Assembly: GCA_000997475.1 (NCBI GenBank) | Contig: LCEC01000023.1 | Span: 1 to 8,167, forward strand | Direction: 5' to 3' | Length of the DNA: 8,167 nt | From: Parcubacteria group bacterium GW2011_GWB1_42_6 | Lineage (GTDB): Bacteria > Patescibacteriota > Minisyncoccia > Portnoybacterales > GWB1-42-6 | Shown: one piece after another, positions 1 through 4,142 of the stretch | Layout of the letters: the number at the start of each line of letters is the position of its first letter | Numbering within the stretch: the stretch's first letter is position 1 | Translations under genes and position numbers: made by a program | The notes under the pieces: generated by a model | What the model was told of the DNA's origin: nothing | Seen by the model: only the letters and a program-made list of their open reading frames with translations | The model's database searches: none

Positions 1-291
1 AATCGAATAATCTTTGCCGCCAATCTCTTCCGTTTTGATTTCAAACGCGTTATTGGCGTGGTCAAAAAGCGTTCCGGAAAATTTTTTATCCAAAATATGC
101 AAGAGTCGGCCGTTTTTTAGCAAGAAGTGCTTAATTTCAAATTTCTCCCCTTTCATATCTTTTTGGGAATATAAAAAACAATGGTGCAATTCGTGTTTGG
201 CGCCAAAAAATGATTTTAAATGATGCATATGGTGAACAAGATAAAGTTTGGCTTGTTCTTGTTCGGAGATCAGATTTTGGTGTTTGTTCAT
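1..291 (-). CDS. Hypothetical protein, 5' part only (runs off the window)
   Basis: I do not recognise this gene. The minus-strand frame is open from an ATG at 291 to the window edge and gives 97 residues starting MNKHQNLISEQEQAKLYL. The N-terminal part is rich in histidine (a VHHMHH stretch, then KHELHH about 13 residues later) and has one Cys next to it. The following part, with FEIKHFLLKNGRLLHIL, looks like alternating beta strands. There is no signal peptide or membrane segment, so a cytoplasmic protein is likely. I chose the ATG because a good extended -10 promoter lies 5 bases upstream and no Shine-Dalgarno sequence precedes it, so the mRNA may be leaderless. It diverges from the gene at 443. 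The His cluster could bind metal, but that is a guess. Confidence 0.7.
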   Translation of the reverse strand, partial: MNKHQNLISEQEQAKLYLVHHMHHLKSFFGAKHELHHCFLYSQKDMKGEKFEIKHFLLKNGRLLHILDKKFSGTLFDHANNAFEIKTEEIGGKDYSI

Positions 292-296
292 ACTCT

Positions 297-325
297 ATTT
301 TACCAAAATCCACTCCCCAAAACAA
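297..325 (-). promoter_or_regulatory. Extended -10 promoter for the leftward gene
   Basis: On the minus strand a TTGTTT hexamer (320-325) is followed after exactly 17 bases by TAAAAT (297-302). TGG directly precedes the -10, giving the TGn extension. Only five bases separate the -10 from the ATG at 291, so transcription would begin at or next to the start codon. The -35 is weak (3 of 6) and the -10 is strong (5 of 6). Confidence 0.5.
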
Positions 326-330
326 ACCGG

Positions 331-356
331 AATAGATCCTATGTAATAGATCCTAT
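331..356. repeat. Direct repeat in the divergent control region
   Basis: The 12-base unit AATAGATCCTAT occurs at 331-342 and again, without mismatch, at 345-356. The spacing is 14 bases from start to start. The repeat lies exactly between the two divergent promoter-like sites and touches the plus-strand -35. That position suits an operator for a regulator binding tandem sites. A chance local duplication is the alternative. Confidence 0.55.
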
Positions 357-384
357 TGACTGGGCGGAGCGGGCGGATTATCCT
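356..384 (+). promoter_or_regulatory. Promoter for the 443-781 gene
   Basis: TTGACT at 356-361 (5 of 6 to the -35 consensus) is followed after 17 bases by TATCCT at 379-384 (4 of 6 to the -10). It faces the gene at 443 and would give a leader of about 50 bases. That leader contains a small hairpin (TTGCC at 391-395 with GGCAA at 404-408). Confidence 0.45.
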
Positions 385-442
385 TGAGTATTGCCTGATT
401 TTTGGCAAATGGCCTTGTTTTTACGGGCTAAAGGAGGTTCTT

Positions 443-781
443 ATGATAAATGATGTTTTCAGGGCAATGATCTTGCAAGCGGAAAGATTCCGCCAAACAG
501 GAATGGAATCCCAATATAAAGAACAAATTATTTTGGCGGAAAAATACGCGGGCAGGAGCCATCTTCTTTCCGGAGATGTTGAAGGCAAGACCGCGACGGA
601 AGAGAAACTTCTTCTTGAAGCGGAAAGATCTCTGGGCCATTTGCAATTTGATCTGGGGATCGAAGAAAAAAGATATGTTTTTATTTTATCCGAAAGCGAT
701 AGGAGGGCGGCCATAGCTTTTGATCGGGATAAGATTTTCGATGAAGCTAGGGCCAGAATAAGAAAATTGTATGTTGCCTGA
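443..781 (+). CDS. Hypothetical small cytoplasmic protein, 112 residues
   Basis: I do not recognise the family. The product begins MINDVFRAMILQAERF and ends ARARIRKLYVA. It appears mostly helical and highly charged, with long Glu/Lys/Arg-rich stretches, and has no signal peptide or membrane segment, so it is probably cytoplasmic. I chose the ATG at 443 over the longer open frame beginning at 356. A strong Shine-Dalgarno sequence, AAAGGAGG (430-437), stands 5 bases before it, while the extra 29 residues read through the promoter and leader. A promoter-like site at 356-384 and a terminator at 795-822 frame it as a single-gene unit. It diverges from the partial gene at 1-291, with a shared repeat-containing control region, so the two may be co-regulated. 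Confidence 0.75.
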   Translation: MINDVFRAMILQAERFRQTGMESQYKEQIILAEKYAGRSHLLSGDVEGKTATEEKLLLEAERSLGHLQFDLGIEEKRYVFILSESDRRAAIAFDRDKIFDEARARIRKLYVA

Positions 782-794
782 CATAAAACAAAAG

Positions 795-822
795 CCGCGC
801 CCAAAAAAGACGCGGTTTTTTT
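795..822 (+). terminator. Rho-independent terminator of the 443-781 gene
   Basis: CCGCG (795-799) pairs with CGCGG (811-815) across an 11-base loop. A run of seven T follows (816-822). It begins 13 bases after the stop codon of the plus-strand gene. Confidence 0.75.
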
Positions 823-913
823 ATTGTATAGTTTTTTCTATCTAATTGAATTTTGGCGCTTGCGCTGCGAATTCGCCCGGGGCGGCGAAGCAGTGGACCG
901 ATGGGGATTCTCC

Positions 914-947
914 CGATATTCTCCAAATTTTAATTTGGAGAATATCG
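914..947. repeat. Perfect 16-bp palindromic hairpin
   Basis: CGATATTCTCCAAATT (914-929) is the exact reverse complement of 932-947, leaving a nominal 2-base centre. No T run follows on either side, so it is not a standard terminator. It may be a dispersed palindromic element or a cruciform-forming site. Confidence 0.8.
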
Positions 948-955
948 CGGATTCT

Positions 956-992
956 CGATTTTGTTATTGTGCCAAAGGCGCAAACAAAATCG
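956..992. repeat. Long imperfect hairpin
   Basis: CGATTTTGTT (956-965) pairs with AACAAAATCG (983-992). The inner part pairs again, GTGCC with GGCGC, with one wobble around an AAA loop. It lies downstream of tRNA-Ala on the minus strand and could end or process that transcript, though it has no T run. Confidence 0.65.
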
Positions 993-1025
993 GAAGAACC
1001 CCAGACCCCCTTCATTCTGTTGTCC

Positions 1026-1121
1026 CGATGGCTCTGGTGGACCCGGGGAGAATCGAACTCCCATCTACGCATTGCAAATGCGTTATTCTGCCATTAAATT
1101 ACAGGCCCACCAGAGCCATCG
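1026..1121. repeat. 15-bp perfect inverted repeat enclosing tRNA-Ala
   Basis: CGATGGCTCTGGTGG (1026-1040) is the exact reverse complement of 1107-1121. The arms include the first two bases of the tRNA on one side and C71, C72, A73 and the CCA on the other. In the precursor RNA the leader would therefore pair with the CCA end and the trailer, extending the 7-bp acceptor stem by 13 bp. Confidence 0.85.
1035..1108 (-). tRNA. tRNA-Ala (anticodon UGC), CCA encoded
   Basis: The minus strand folds into a full cloverleaf of 74 bases. The acceptor is GGGCCTG with CGGGTCC, discriminator A73, and an encoded CCA (1035-1037). The D stem is ATTT with GAAT around a 7-base loop containing GG, the anticodon stem ACGCA with TGCGT, and the T stem GGGAG with CTCCC around TTCGATT. 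The 7-base anticodon loop TTTGCAA puts UGC at positions 34-36. The third acceptor pair is G3-U70, the alanine identity element, which settles Ala over Cys. The D arm is short and glycine-tRNA-like. The gene sits inside a 15-bp inverted repeat and downstream of tRNA-Ile on the same strand. Confidence 0.88.
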
Positions 1122-1133
1122 AGGATCCTCGAT
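1118..1133. repeat. 16-bp perfect palindrome
   Basis: ATCGAGGATCCTCGAT reads the same on both strands. It joins the outer arm of the tRNA-Ala inverted repeat to the end of the GIY-YIG element, whose terminal repeat begins at 1130. It may be a junction formed by insertion. Confidence 0.7.
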
Positions 1134-1398
1134 TCAATTCAAAATGTTTTTAATAAATTCTCAATTGCTTTTCTGCTTTTCCAATGTTTTATTTGCCTCT
1201 CTCTAACTATGGCTTCTTTTCTTGCGGTAAAAGATTCTTTATAGATAAGTTCCCATGGAATAAATTTTTTCGTCGATTTTGTAAGCCCTTGATTATGCTG
1301 TTTTAAGCGTTTTTCTATATTATGACAACTGCCGATATAATAATCTCCATTTAGAATTGATTTTAAAATATAAGTAAAAAACATTTTGAATTGAATCG
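1130..1398 (-). mobile_element. Minimal GIY-YIG cassette with 22-bp terminal inverted repeats
   Basis: Bases 1130-1151 are the perfect reverse complement of 1377-1398. The 269-base unit they bound contains nothing but the GIY-YIG gene. The start codon (1382-1384) and the last codons and stop lie inside the repeats, so the element is essentially one gene. No transposase is present and I see no clear target-site duplication. One end abuts a tRNA 5' half that stops in the anticodon loop; the other abuts the palindrome upstream of tRNA-Ala. The mobility is my inference from the structure. Confidence 0.6.
1139..1384 (-). CDS. GIY-YIG family endonuclease, small single-domain form
   Basis: The 81-residue product is a complete minimal GIY-YIG nuclease domain, a fold that cuts one DNA strand with a metal-dependent tyrosine/arginine/glutamate site. 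The signature tyrosines are visible as TYI (Y5) and YIG (Y16-G18). They are followed by EKRLKQH with Arg26 and His30, the PWELIY strand, and the ARKEA helix with the likely catalytic Glu57, then RERQIKHWKSRK. The length matches stand-alone members of about 80-100 residues. The ATG at 1384 has no Shine-Dalgarno sequence and lies inside the terminal inverted repeat, as does the C-terminal LLKTF. Family members include homing and repair nucleases. The host target is unknown, but its position between tRNA sequences suggests a selfish element. It probably acts alone. Confidence 0.9.
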   Translation of the reverse strand: MFFTYILKSILNGDYYIGSCHNIEKRLKQHNQGLTKSTKKFIPWELIYKESFTARKEAIVRERQIKHWKSRKAIENLLKTF

Positions 1399-1430
1399 GG
1401 ACAAACGAGGTGCTCTTGAGCTATCGGCCC
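1399..1430 (-). pseudogene. Truncated tRNA, 5' half (anticodon loop broken)
   Basis: The minus strand reads GGGCCGA (acceptor-like), TA, GCTC-AA-GAGC (D stem with its loop reduced to two bases), A, CCTCG (anticodon stem), then TTTGTCC. The tRNA-like order stops there, exactly where the GIY-YIG terminal repeat begins. The T arm and 3' acceptor are missing. It resembles the 5' half of an Ala- or Thr-type tRNA. On the far side of the element CGAGG (1120-1124) could complete the anticodon stem, but nothing after it resembles a T arm. Confidence 0.5.
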
Positions 1431-1435
1431 CGGAT

Positions 1436-1822
1436 TTATGAATTTAAATTCCCTCCTTTGAATAAAGGAGGGTTAGGGAGGATTTTATAAATATTTTCCA
1501 AAACATTTTCAATATTATTGGAAATTTCCAAATTTGTGAATCGGATGACTTGAAATCCCAAGCCCTTTAATTCTAAATCTCTCTTCTTGTCCGCTATTTC
1601 ATTATCGGCCTCATAATGTTGTCCGCCGTCAATCTCAATAATTAATCTGGCTTTTGGACAATAAAAATCCACTATGTGGTTGCCGATCGGTTTTTGTCTG
1701 AAAAATAGAAATCCTTTTATCTGCCTTTTTCTGATTTTGAACCAAATCTTTCTTTCCGATTCGGTCATTTCCCGCCTTAGCTTTTGGCTGTAATCTTTTA
1801 GATTGGGGTTGTATTTTAACAT
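1436..1822 (-). CDS. DUF559 / Vsr-like endonuclease
   Basis: The 128-residue product is a DUF559 protein, a PD-(D/E)XK nuclease fold related to very-short-patch repair enzymes. Visible are the N-terminal helix with REMTESERKIWF, then FRQKPIGNHIVDFYCP with Asp52, and LIIEIDGGQH with Glu63, Asp65 and His69 as the metal-binding core. LKGLGFQVIRF follows. I chose the ATG at 1822, preceded by GGGGAG at a 9-base gap. The frame is open to 1909, but those 29 residues are translated tRNA remnant and repeat. The C-terminal PNPPLFKGG is translated from the other inverted repeat. It lies between two tRNA fragments. Its physiological substrate is unknown; a homing-like or repair role are both possible. 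Confidence 0.88.
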   Translation of the reverse strand: MLKYNPNLKDYSQKLRREMTESERKIWFKIRKRQIKGFLFFRQKPIGNHIVDFYCPKARLIIEIDGGQHYEADNEIADKKRDLELKGLGFQVIRFTNLEISNNIENVLENIYKILPNPPLFKGGNLNS

Positions 1823-1869
1823 TTTTAAAATCTCCCCTAACCCCTCTTTACTTAAAGAGGGGAAAAATT
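1441..1869 (-). mobile_element. DUF559 cassette with palindromic inverted repeats
   Basis: Bases 1441-1490 and the reverse complement of 1823-1869 are alike over about 48 bases. Each holds its own perfect hairpin (CCCTCCTTT/AAAGGAGGG at 1451-1472; CCCCTCTTT/AAAGAGGGG at 1841-1862) followed by a GTTAGGG-type purine tail and ATTTTA. The right repeat supplies the gene's ribosome binding site; the left one encodes its last residues. There is no transposase. The two hairpins differ from each other by compensating changes, so pairing rather than exact sequence seems conserved. Mobility is inferred. Confidence 0.6.
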
Positions 1870-1873
1870 CGGG

Positions 1874-1919
1874 TGGGCGTGCCAAGATTCGAACTTGGGA
1901 TCTCGTCATTATCAGTGAC
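1874..1919 (-). pseudogene. Truncated tRNA-Ile-like gene, 3' half
   Basis: The minus strand carries GTCA-CTGATAA-TGAC (anticodon loop with GAU), AGATC, a perfect T arm CCAAG-TTCGAAT-CTTGG, CACGCCC and A. These are tRNA positions from the anticodon arm to the discriminator. The 5' half is replaced by a GC-rich hairpin (1919-1953). The anticodon arm is almost identical to that of the intact tRNA-Ile about 50 bases upstream, but the T stem and acceptor differ, so this is not a simple tandem copy. Confidence 0.7.
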
Positions 1920-1953
1920 CCCGCAAAATGCTCGCTTTGCTCGCATAGCGGGG
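1919..1953. repeat. GC-rich hairpin between the two tRNA-Ile sequences
   Basis: CCCCGC (1919-1924) pairs with GCGGGG (1948-1953). The loop contains GCTCGC twice, separated by TTT. It takes the place where the 5' half of the truncated tRNA should be. Confidence 0.55.
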
Positions 1954-1971
1954 CAGGCGCGCTTTGTTTTG

Positions 1972-2045
1972 TGGGCGATTGAGGATTCGAACCTCAGACC
2001 TCGTCATTATCAGTGACGCGCTCTAACCAACTGAGCTAATCGCCC
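1972..2045 (-). tRNA. tRNA-Ile (anticodon GAU)
   Basis: A complete 74-base cloverleaf is present on the minus strand. The acceptor is GGGCGAT with ATCGCCC, followed by A73. The D stem is GCTC/GAGC around AGTTGGTTA, and the anticodon stem CGTCA/TGACG around CTGATAA, giving GAU at 34-36. The variable loop is AGGTC and the T stem TGAGG/CCTCA around TTCGAAT. No CCA is encoded (CAA follows A73), unlike tRNA-Ala downstream, so a CCA-adding enzyme is needed. Ile followed by Ala is the order found in many rRNA spacers, but no rRNA is visible here. Confidence 0.95.
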
Positions 2046-2140
2046 CCACACCTAAGGCGTTCCTGTCCGCACTCTATAATAAAGATCATAATCTGAATAA
2101 TGGATATATCAAATTAGGATTCTATTATAGGTGTGGGGGC
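2042..2140. repeat. 12-bp inverted repeat covering the tRNA-Ile 5' end and leader
   Basis: GCCCCCACACCT (2042-2053) is the exact reverse complement of 2129-2140. On the minus-strand transcript an upstream GCCCCCACACCT would pair with the leader and the first four bases of tRNA-Ile, competing with its acceptor stem. The 75 bases between are AT-rich. Confidence 0.75.
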
Positions 2141-2155
2141 ACGCCCGTTTCTTTC

Positions 2156-2184
2156 ATTATAACCAAAAACCGACTCTAAATCAA
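2156..2184 (-). promoter_or_regulatory. Promoter reading toward tRNA-Ile
   Basis: On the minus strand TTGATT (2179-2184) is followed after 17 bases by a perfect TATAAT (2156-2161). It faces tRNA-Ile and everything downstream to tRNA-Ala. The -35 lies in the loop of the terminator at 2165-2198. A second TATAAT at 2124-2129 lacks a good -35. Confidence 0.6.
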
Positions 2185-2198
2185 GGGTCGGTTTTTTT
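2165..2198 (-). terminator. Rho-independent terminator of the surface-protein operon
   Basis: AAAAACCGAC (2165-2174) pairs perfectly with GTCGGTTTTT (2187-2196). T-rich flanks on both strands make it potentially bidirectional. It lies about 150 bases beyond the stop codon of the last operon gene and overlaps the tRNA promoter, so one compact site ends one transcript and starts the next. Confidence 0.75.
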
Positions 2199-2220
2199 AA
2201 CAGCAATATATAAACGAATT

Positions 2221-2300
2221 ACCTCCCCTCTTCGAGCCTGAGGGCTTTCAGAGCCCGAACGGCCCGCCCTCTCCTTAATAAGGAGAGGAGGAAGAGGATG
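2221..2300. repeat. Nuclease-free palindrome related to the DUF559 cassette ends
   Basis: CCTCTCCTT (2268-2276) pairs perfectly with AAGGAGAGG (2280-2288). AGGAAGAGGAT follows, matching the layout of the DUF559 repeats (hairpin, then purine tail). CCTCCCCTCTT at 2222-2232 resembles the opposite end, and a second hairpin (GGGCT/AGCCC, 2242-2256) lies between. It looks like an internally deleted, MITE-like copy. Confidence 0.5.
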
Positions 2301-2348
2301 TGCCTTAATTTCTTTCAGTTGTCCCGAAGCGGTTTTTCGGAAATGTTT

Positions 2349-4142
2349 TTATTTATTTCCAATATTTTTTATCTTCTTGCTCAAGAGCTTTTCGGATTCT
2401 TCAAGGGCTTTTTTGAGGTTGCTTACGATTTTTTGTTCTTTTTCATTAAGCCCCGATTTGCTGTCAAATTTGGAAATTTGATCTTCGGCCTCTTCTTTTA
2501 GGGCGTCGAAAACCCGAGAAAGAGAGTTTTCCGCTTCGGCCACTCTTTTTTTAATGTTTCTGATTTTCTTTTTAAGACTTCTTCCGCTCCAAATGGCTCC
2601 AAAAATCACAAGAGTTATCATCCCGGCAAGCGTTATAATAATTGACAGATAATCAATCACGATTCTCCCTATTCTTATGAAGGTGGGCGGGTTGACCAGT
2701 ATGCTCACTTTTACAGAAGGGCTGCTTTTGGCCCCAAGCGAATCGGTGACTTCCGCCCAAATATTGTAGACGCCTTTTTTGAAAGGCCGGGAATCAATAA
2801 GCGACCACTTCCCTTCTTTGTCGCTTTGCGTCTCGATTTGTCTTATTTCTCTATCCGATTTTTCGATGTGTATCGTTACTTTGGTTTCTGGTATTGCTGT
2901 TCCTTTTAAAAGAAGGCTGCTTTCGGGCAATAAGCTTTGGGGAAAGTCGGTGATAATCGGCGCTTCGAGCGGCAAGATATTAATTTCCGCCATGGCAATC
3001 GTGTAATTCCCCGCTTTATCGACGGCTTTTACGAATATGTTTCTTTTGCCGGCTGACTGGAATGGCATTTTGAAAGGGTTGCTGTGAACGATTTGGGCCG
3101 AAGCGAGAAACATATTTCCTTCGCCGATTTTAATTTCATAATAGTCAATGCCGGACAATTCGTCCTTGGTATCAAACAGAAGTATTGGCGCCGGATTTGT
3201 TGTTTCATTTCCTCCTTGTATTTTTGCCTCAAACGGCTCGGGCGGCGCGGAATCGATCTGGATTTTATAATGAGCAATCGGTCCCCACTCTTTTCCTTTT
3301 TTGAGTTGAAGATGAAAATAATGGATTCCGTCCGACAAATTAAAGAGTTCTTTTTCGGAAATCGCCGGCTCATAAATAATTTGAGGAGTATCTTTGGAAT
3401 TTTCGCTGTAAAGAATTCTTACGGCATTTGTCCCGTGGGGCAGCTCCCAGACAAATTTGGCATCCGTGGAATTGCGCCAGCCATTTTGATCCGGATGGGA
3501 TGGCGAGGTTATTTGCGGGACGGATGAAGAAGTCGGTTTTATCGAAGGGCTTGGACTCGGGGAAGGTGTTTGGGAGATTTGCGGAGTTGGCGCCGGAGTG
3601 CCGGTCGGGATATTGATATTGAATTGAGCATTGCCAAAAATGTCTAAAATATTGGTTCCTTTGCCGTCATTGGCCAGGATTGAACCCGTGGAAAAAACAA
3701 CCGCGACCGCTCCGGCTGATTTGGTTCGGAAATTTACGGTTAAAATTTTTCCGGCCGTTCCGGAATATCCGGGATTAAGAATAATTCCCTCAAAGGATAT
3801 TGTTCCTGCGTTATTGGAAAAAGAAGGATCTTGCGCCCAAAGGTTAAAAATTGAGCCGGATTTTGAAATTGAAACAACTTCGACTTTATTGTGCGGAAAG
3901 GAAATCTCGCTGGAGGCGGCATTCATCGCTTCATCGGAGGAAACATAAACGCCTATCGAAAAATTCTTATTGACGCCGAATGAGCCGCTTGAGGGAGACA
4001 AAAAAAGGCTGGCCGCTTGGGTTGTCTTTGGAAAAAAAACCAAAGCGAAAACAGCCGCAAAAAACAACAAAAACAATCCTTTGCGCTCCCGGAGAGAACA
4101 AGAATGACCTATTTTTTGAAGAATTTTATTTTCACCCTCCAT
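2349..4142 (-). CDS. Membrane-anchored cohesin-domain surface protein with coiled-coil tail
   Basis: The 597-residue protein has a signal segment (hydrophobic 23-37, likely cut near TQA, 43). A cohesin domain follows at about 45-175, with SGSIFNLW, TISFEGI and ILANDGKGTNIL, then a Pro/Ser/Thr linker (180-210). Three Ig/Fn3-like modules come next (about 211-300, 312-390, 392-484), then a membrane helix (about 495-518) and a charged cytoplasmic coiled coil to the end. Cohesins bind dockerins; the dockerin protein is encoded two genes upstream. It probably exposes the cohesin outside the cell. It is the last gene of the operon. The ATG at 4142 overlaps the preceding gene by 34 bases and lacks a Shine-Dalgarno sequence. 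A TTG at codon 23, with CGGGAG 9 bases upstream, is a possible alternative start. Confidence 0.85.
   Translation of the reverse strand: MEGENKILQKIGHSCSLRERKGLFLLFFAAVFALVFFPKTTQAASLFLSPSSGSFGVNKNFSIGVYVSSDEAMNAASSEISFPHNKVEVVSISKSGSIFNLWAQDPSFSNNAGTISFEGIILNPGYSGTAGKILTVNFRTKSAGAVAVVFSTGSILANDGKGTNILDIFGNAQFNINIPTGTPAPTPQISQTPSPSPSPSIKPTSSSVPQITSPSHPDQNGWRNSTDAKFVWELPHGTNAVRILYSENSKDTPQIIYEPAISEKELFNLSDGIHYFHLQLKKGKEWGPIAHYKIQIDSAPPEPFEAKIQGGNETTNPAPILLFDTKDELSGIDYYEIKIGEGNMFLASAQIVHSNPFKMPFQSAGKRNIFVKAVDKAGNYTIAMAEINILPLEAPIITDFPQSLLPESSLLLKGTAIPETKVTIHIEKSDREIRQIETQSDKEGKWSLIDSRPFKKGVYNIWAEVTDSLGAKSSPSVKVSILVNPPTFIRIGRIVIDYLSIIITLAGMITLVIFGAIWSGRSLKKKIRNIKKRVAEAENSLSRVFDALKEEAEDQISKFDSKSGLNEKEQKIVSNLKKALEESEKLLSKKIKNIGNK

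Larger units (their letters stand above)
823..1025. other. Intergenic stretch with hairpins and no gene
   Basis: No credible coding frame is present: the short open frames read through palindromes and into the tRNA gene. The stretch holds a 10-base palindrome (GCGAATTCGC, 867-876) and two strong hairpins listed separately (914-947 and 956-992). The octamer GGATTCTC occurs on each side of the first hairpin. I see no terminator-type T run for the minus-strand tRNA-Ala. Confidence 0.5.

Noticed and set aside
331..356. CRISPR-like repeat
   Set aside because: Only two 12-base units separated by two bases, with no spacers or cas genes.
356..442. Longer start for the 443-781 gene
   Set aside because: The extra residues cover the promoter and leader, while the ATG at 443 has a strong Shine-Dalgarno sequence.
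1035..1108. tRNA-Cys reading of the tRNA at this site
   Set aside because: GCA appears only on shifting the loop by one. The 7-base loop gives UGC, and G3-U70 with A73 fits alanine; tRNA-Cys carries U73.
824..1206. Overlapping short open frames on both strands
   Set aside because: They run through hairpins, the tRNA-Ala gene and the GIY-YIG repeat, and no frame has a ribosome site or recognisable protein.
1823..1909. N-terminal extension of the DUF559 protein (29 extra residues starting MTRSQVRILARPP)
   Set aside because: These codons are the truncated tRNA T arm and the inverted repeat read as protein. The ATG at 1822 has a ribosome site and starts where family similarity begins.
3084..3948. 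Plus-strand open frames of 105-147 residues opposite the long cohesin gene
   Set aside because: They are antisense shadows of a gene with clear signal, domain and membrane features, and lack ribosome sites and family resemblance.
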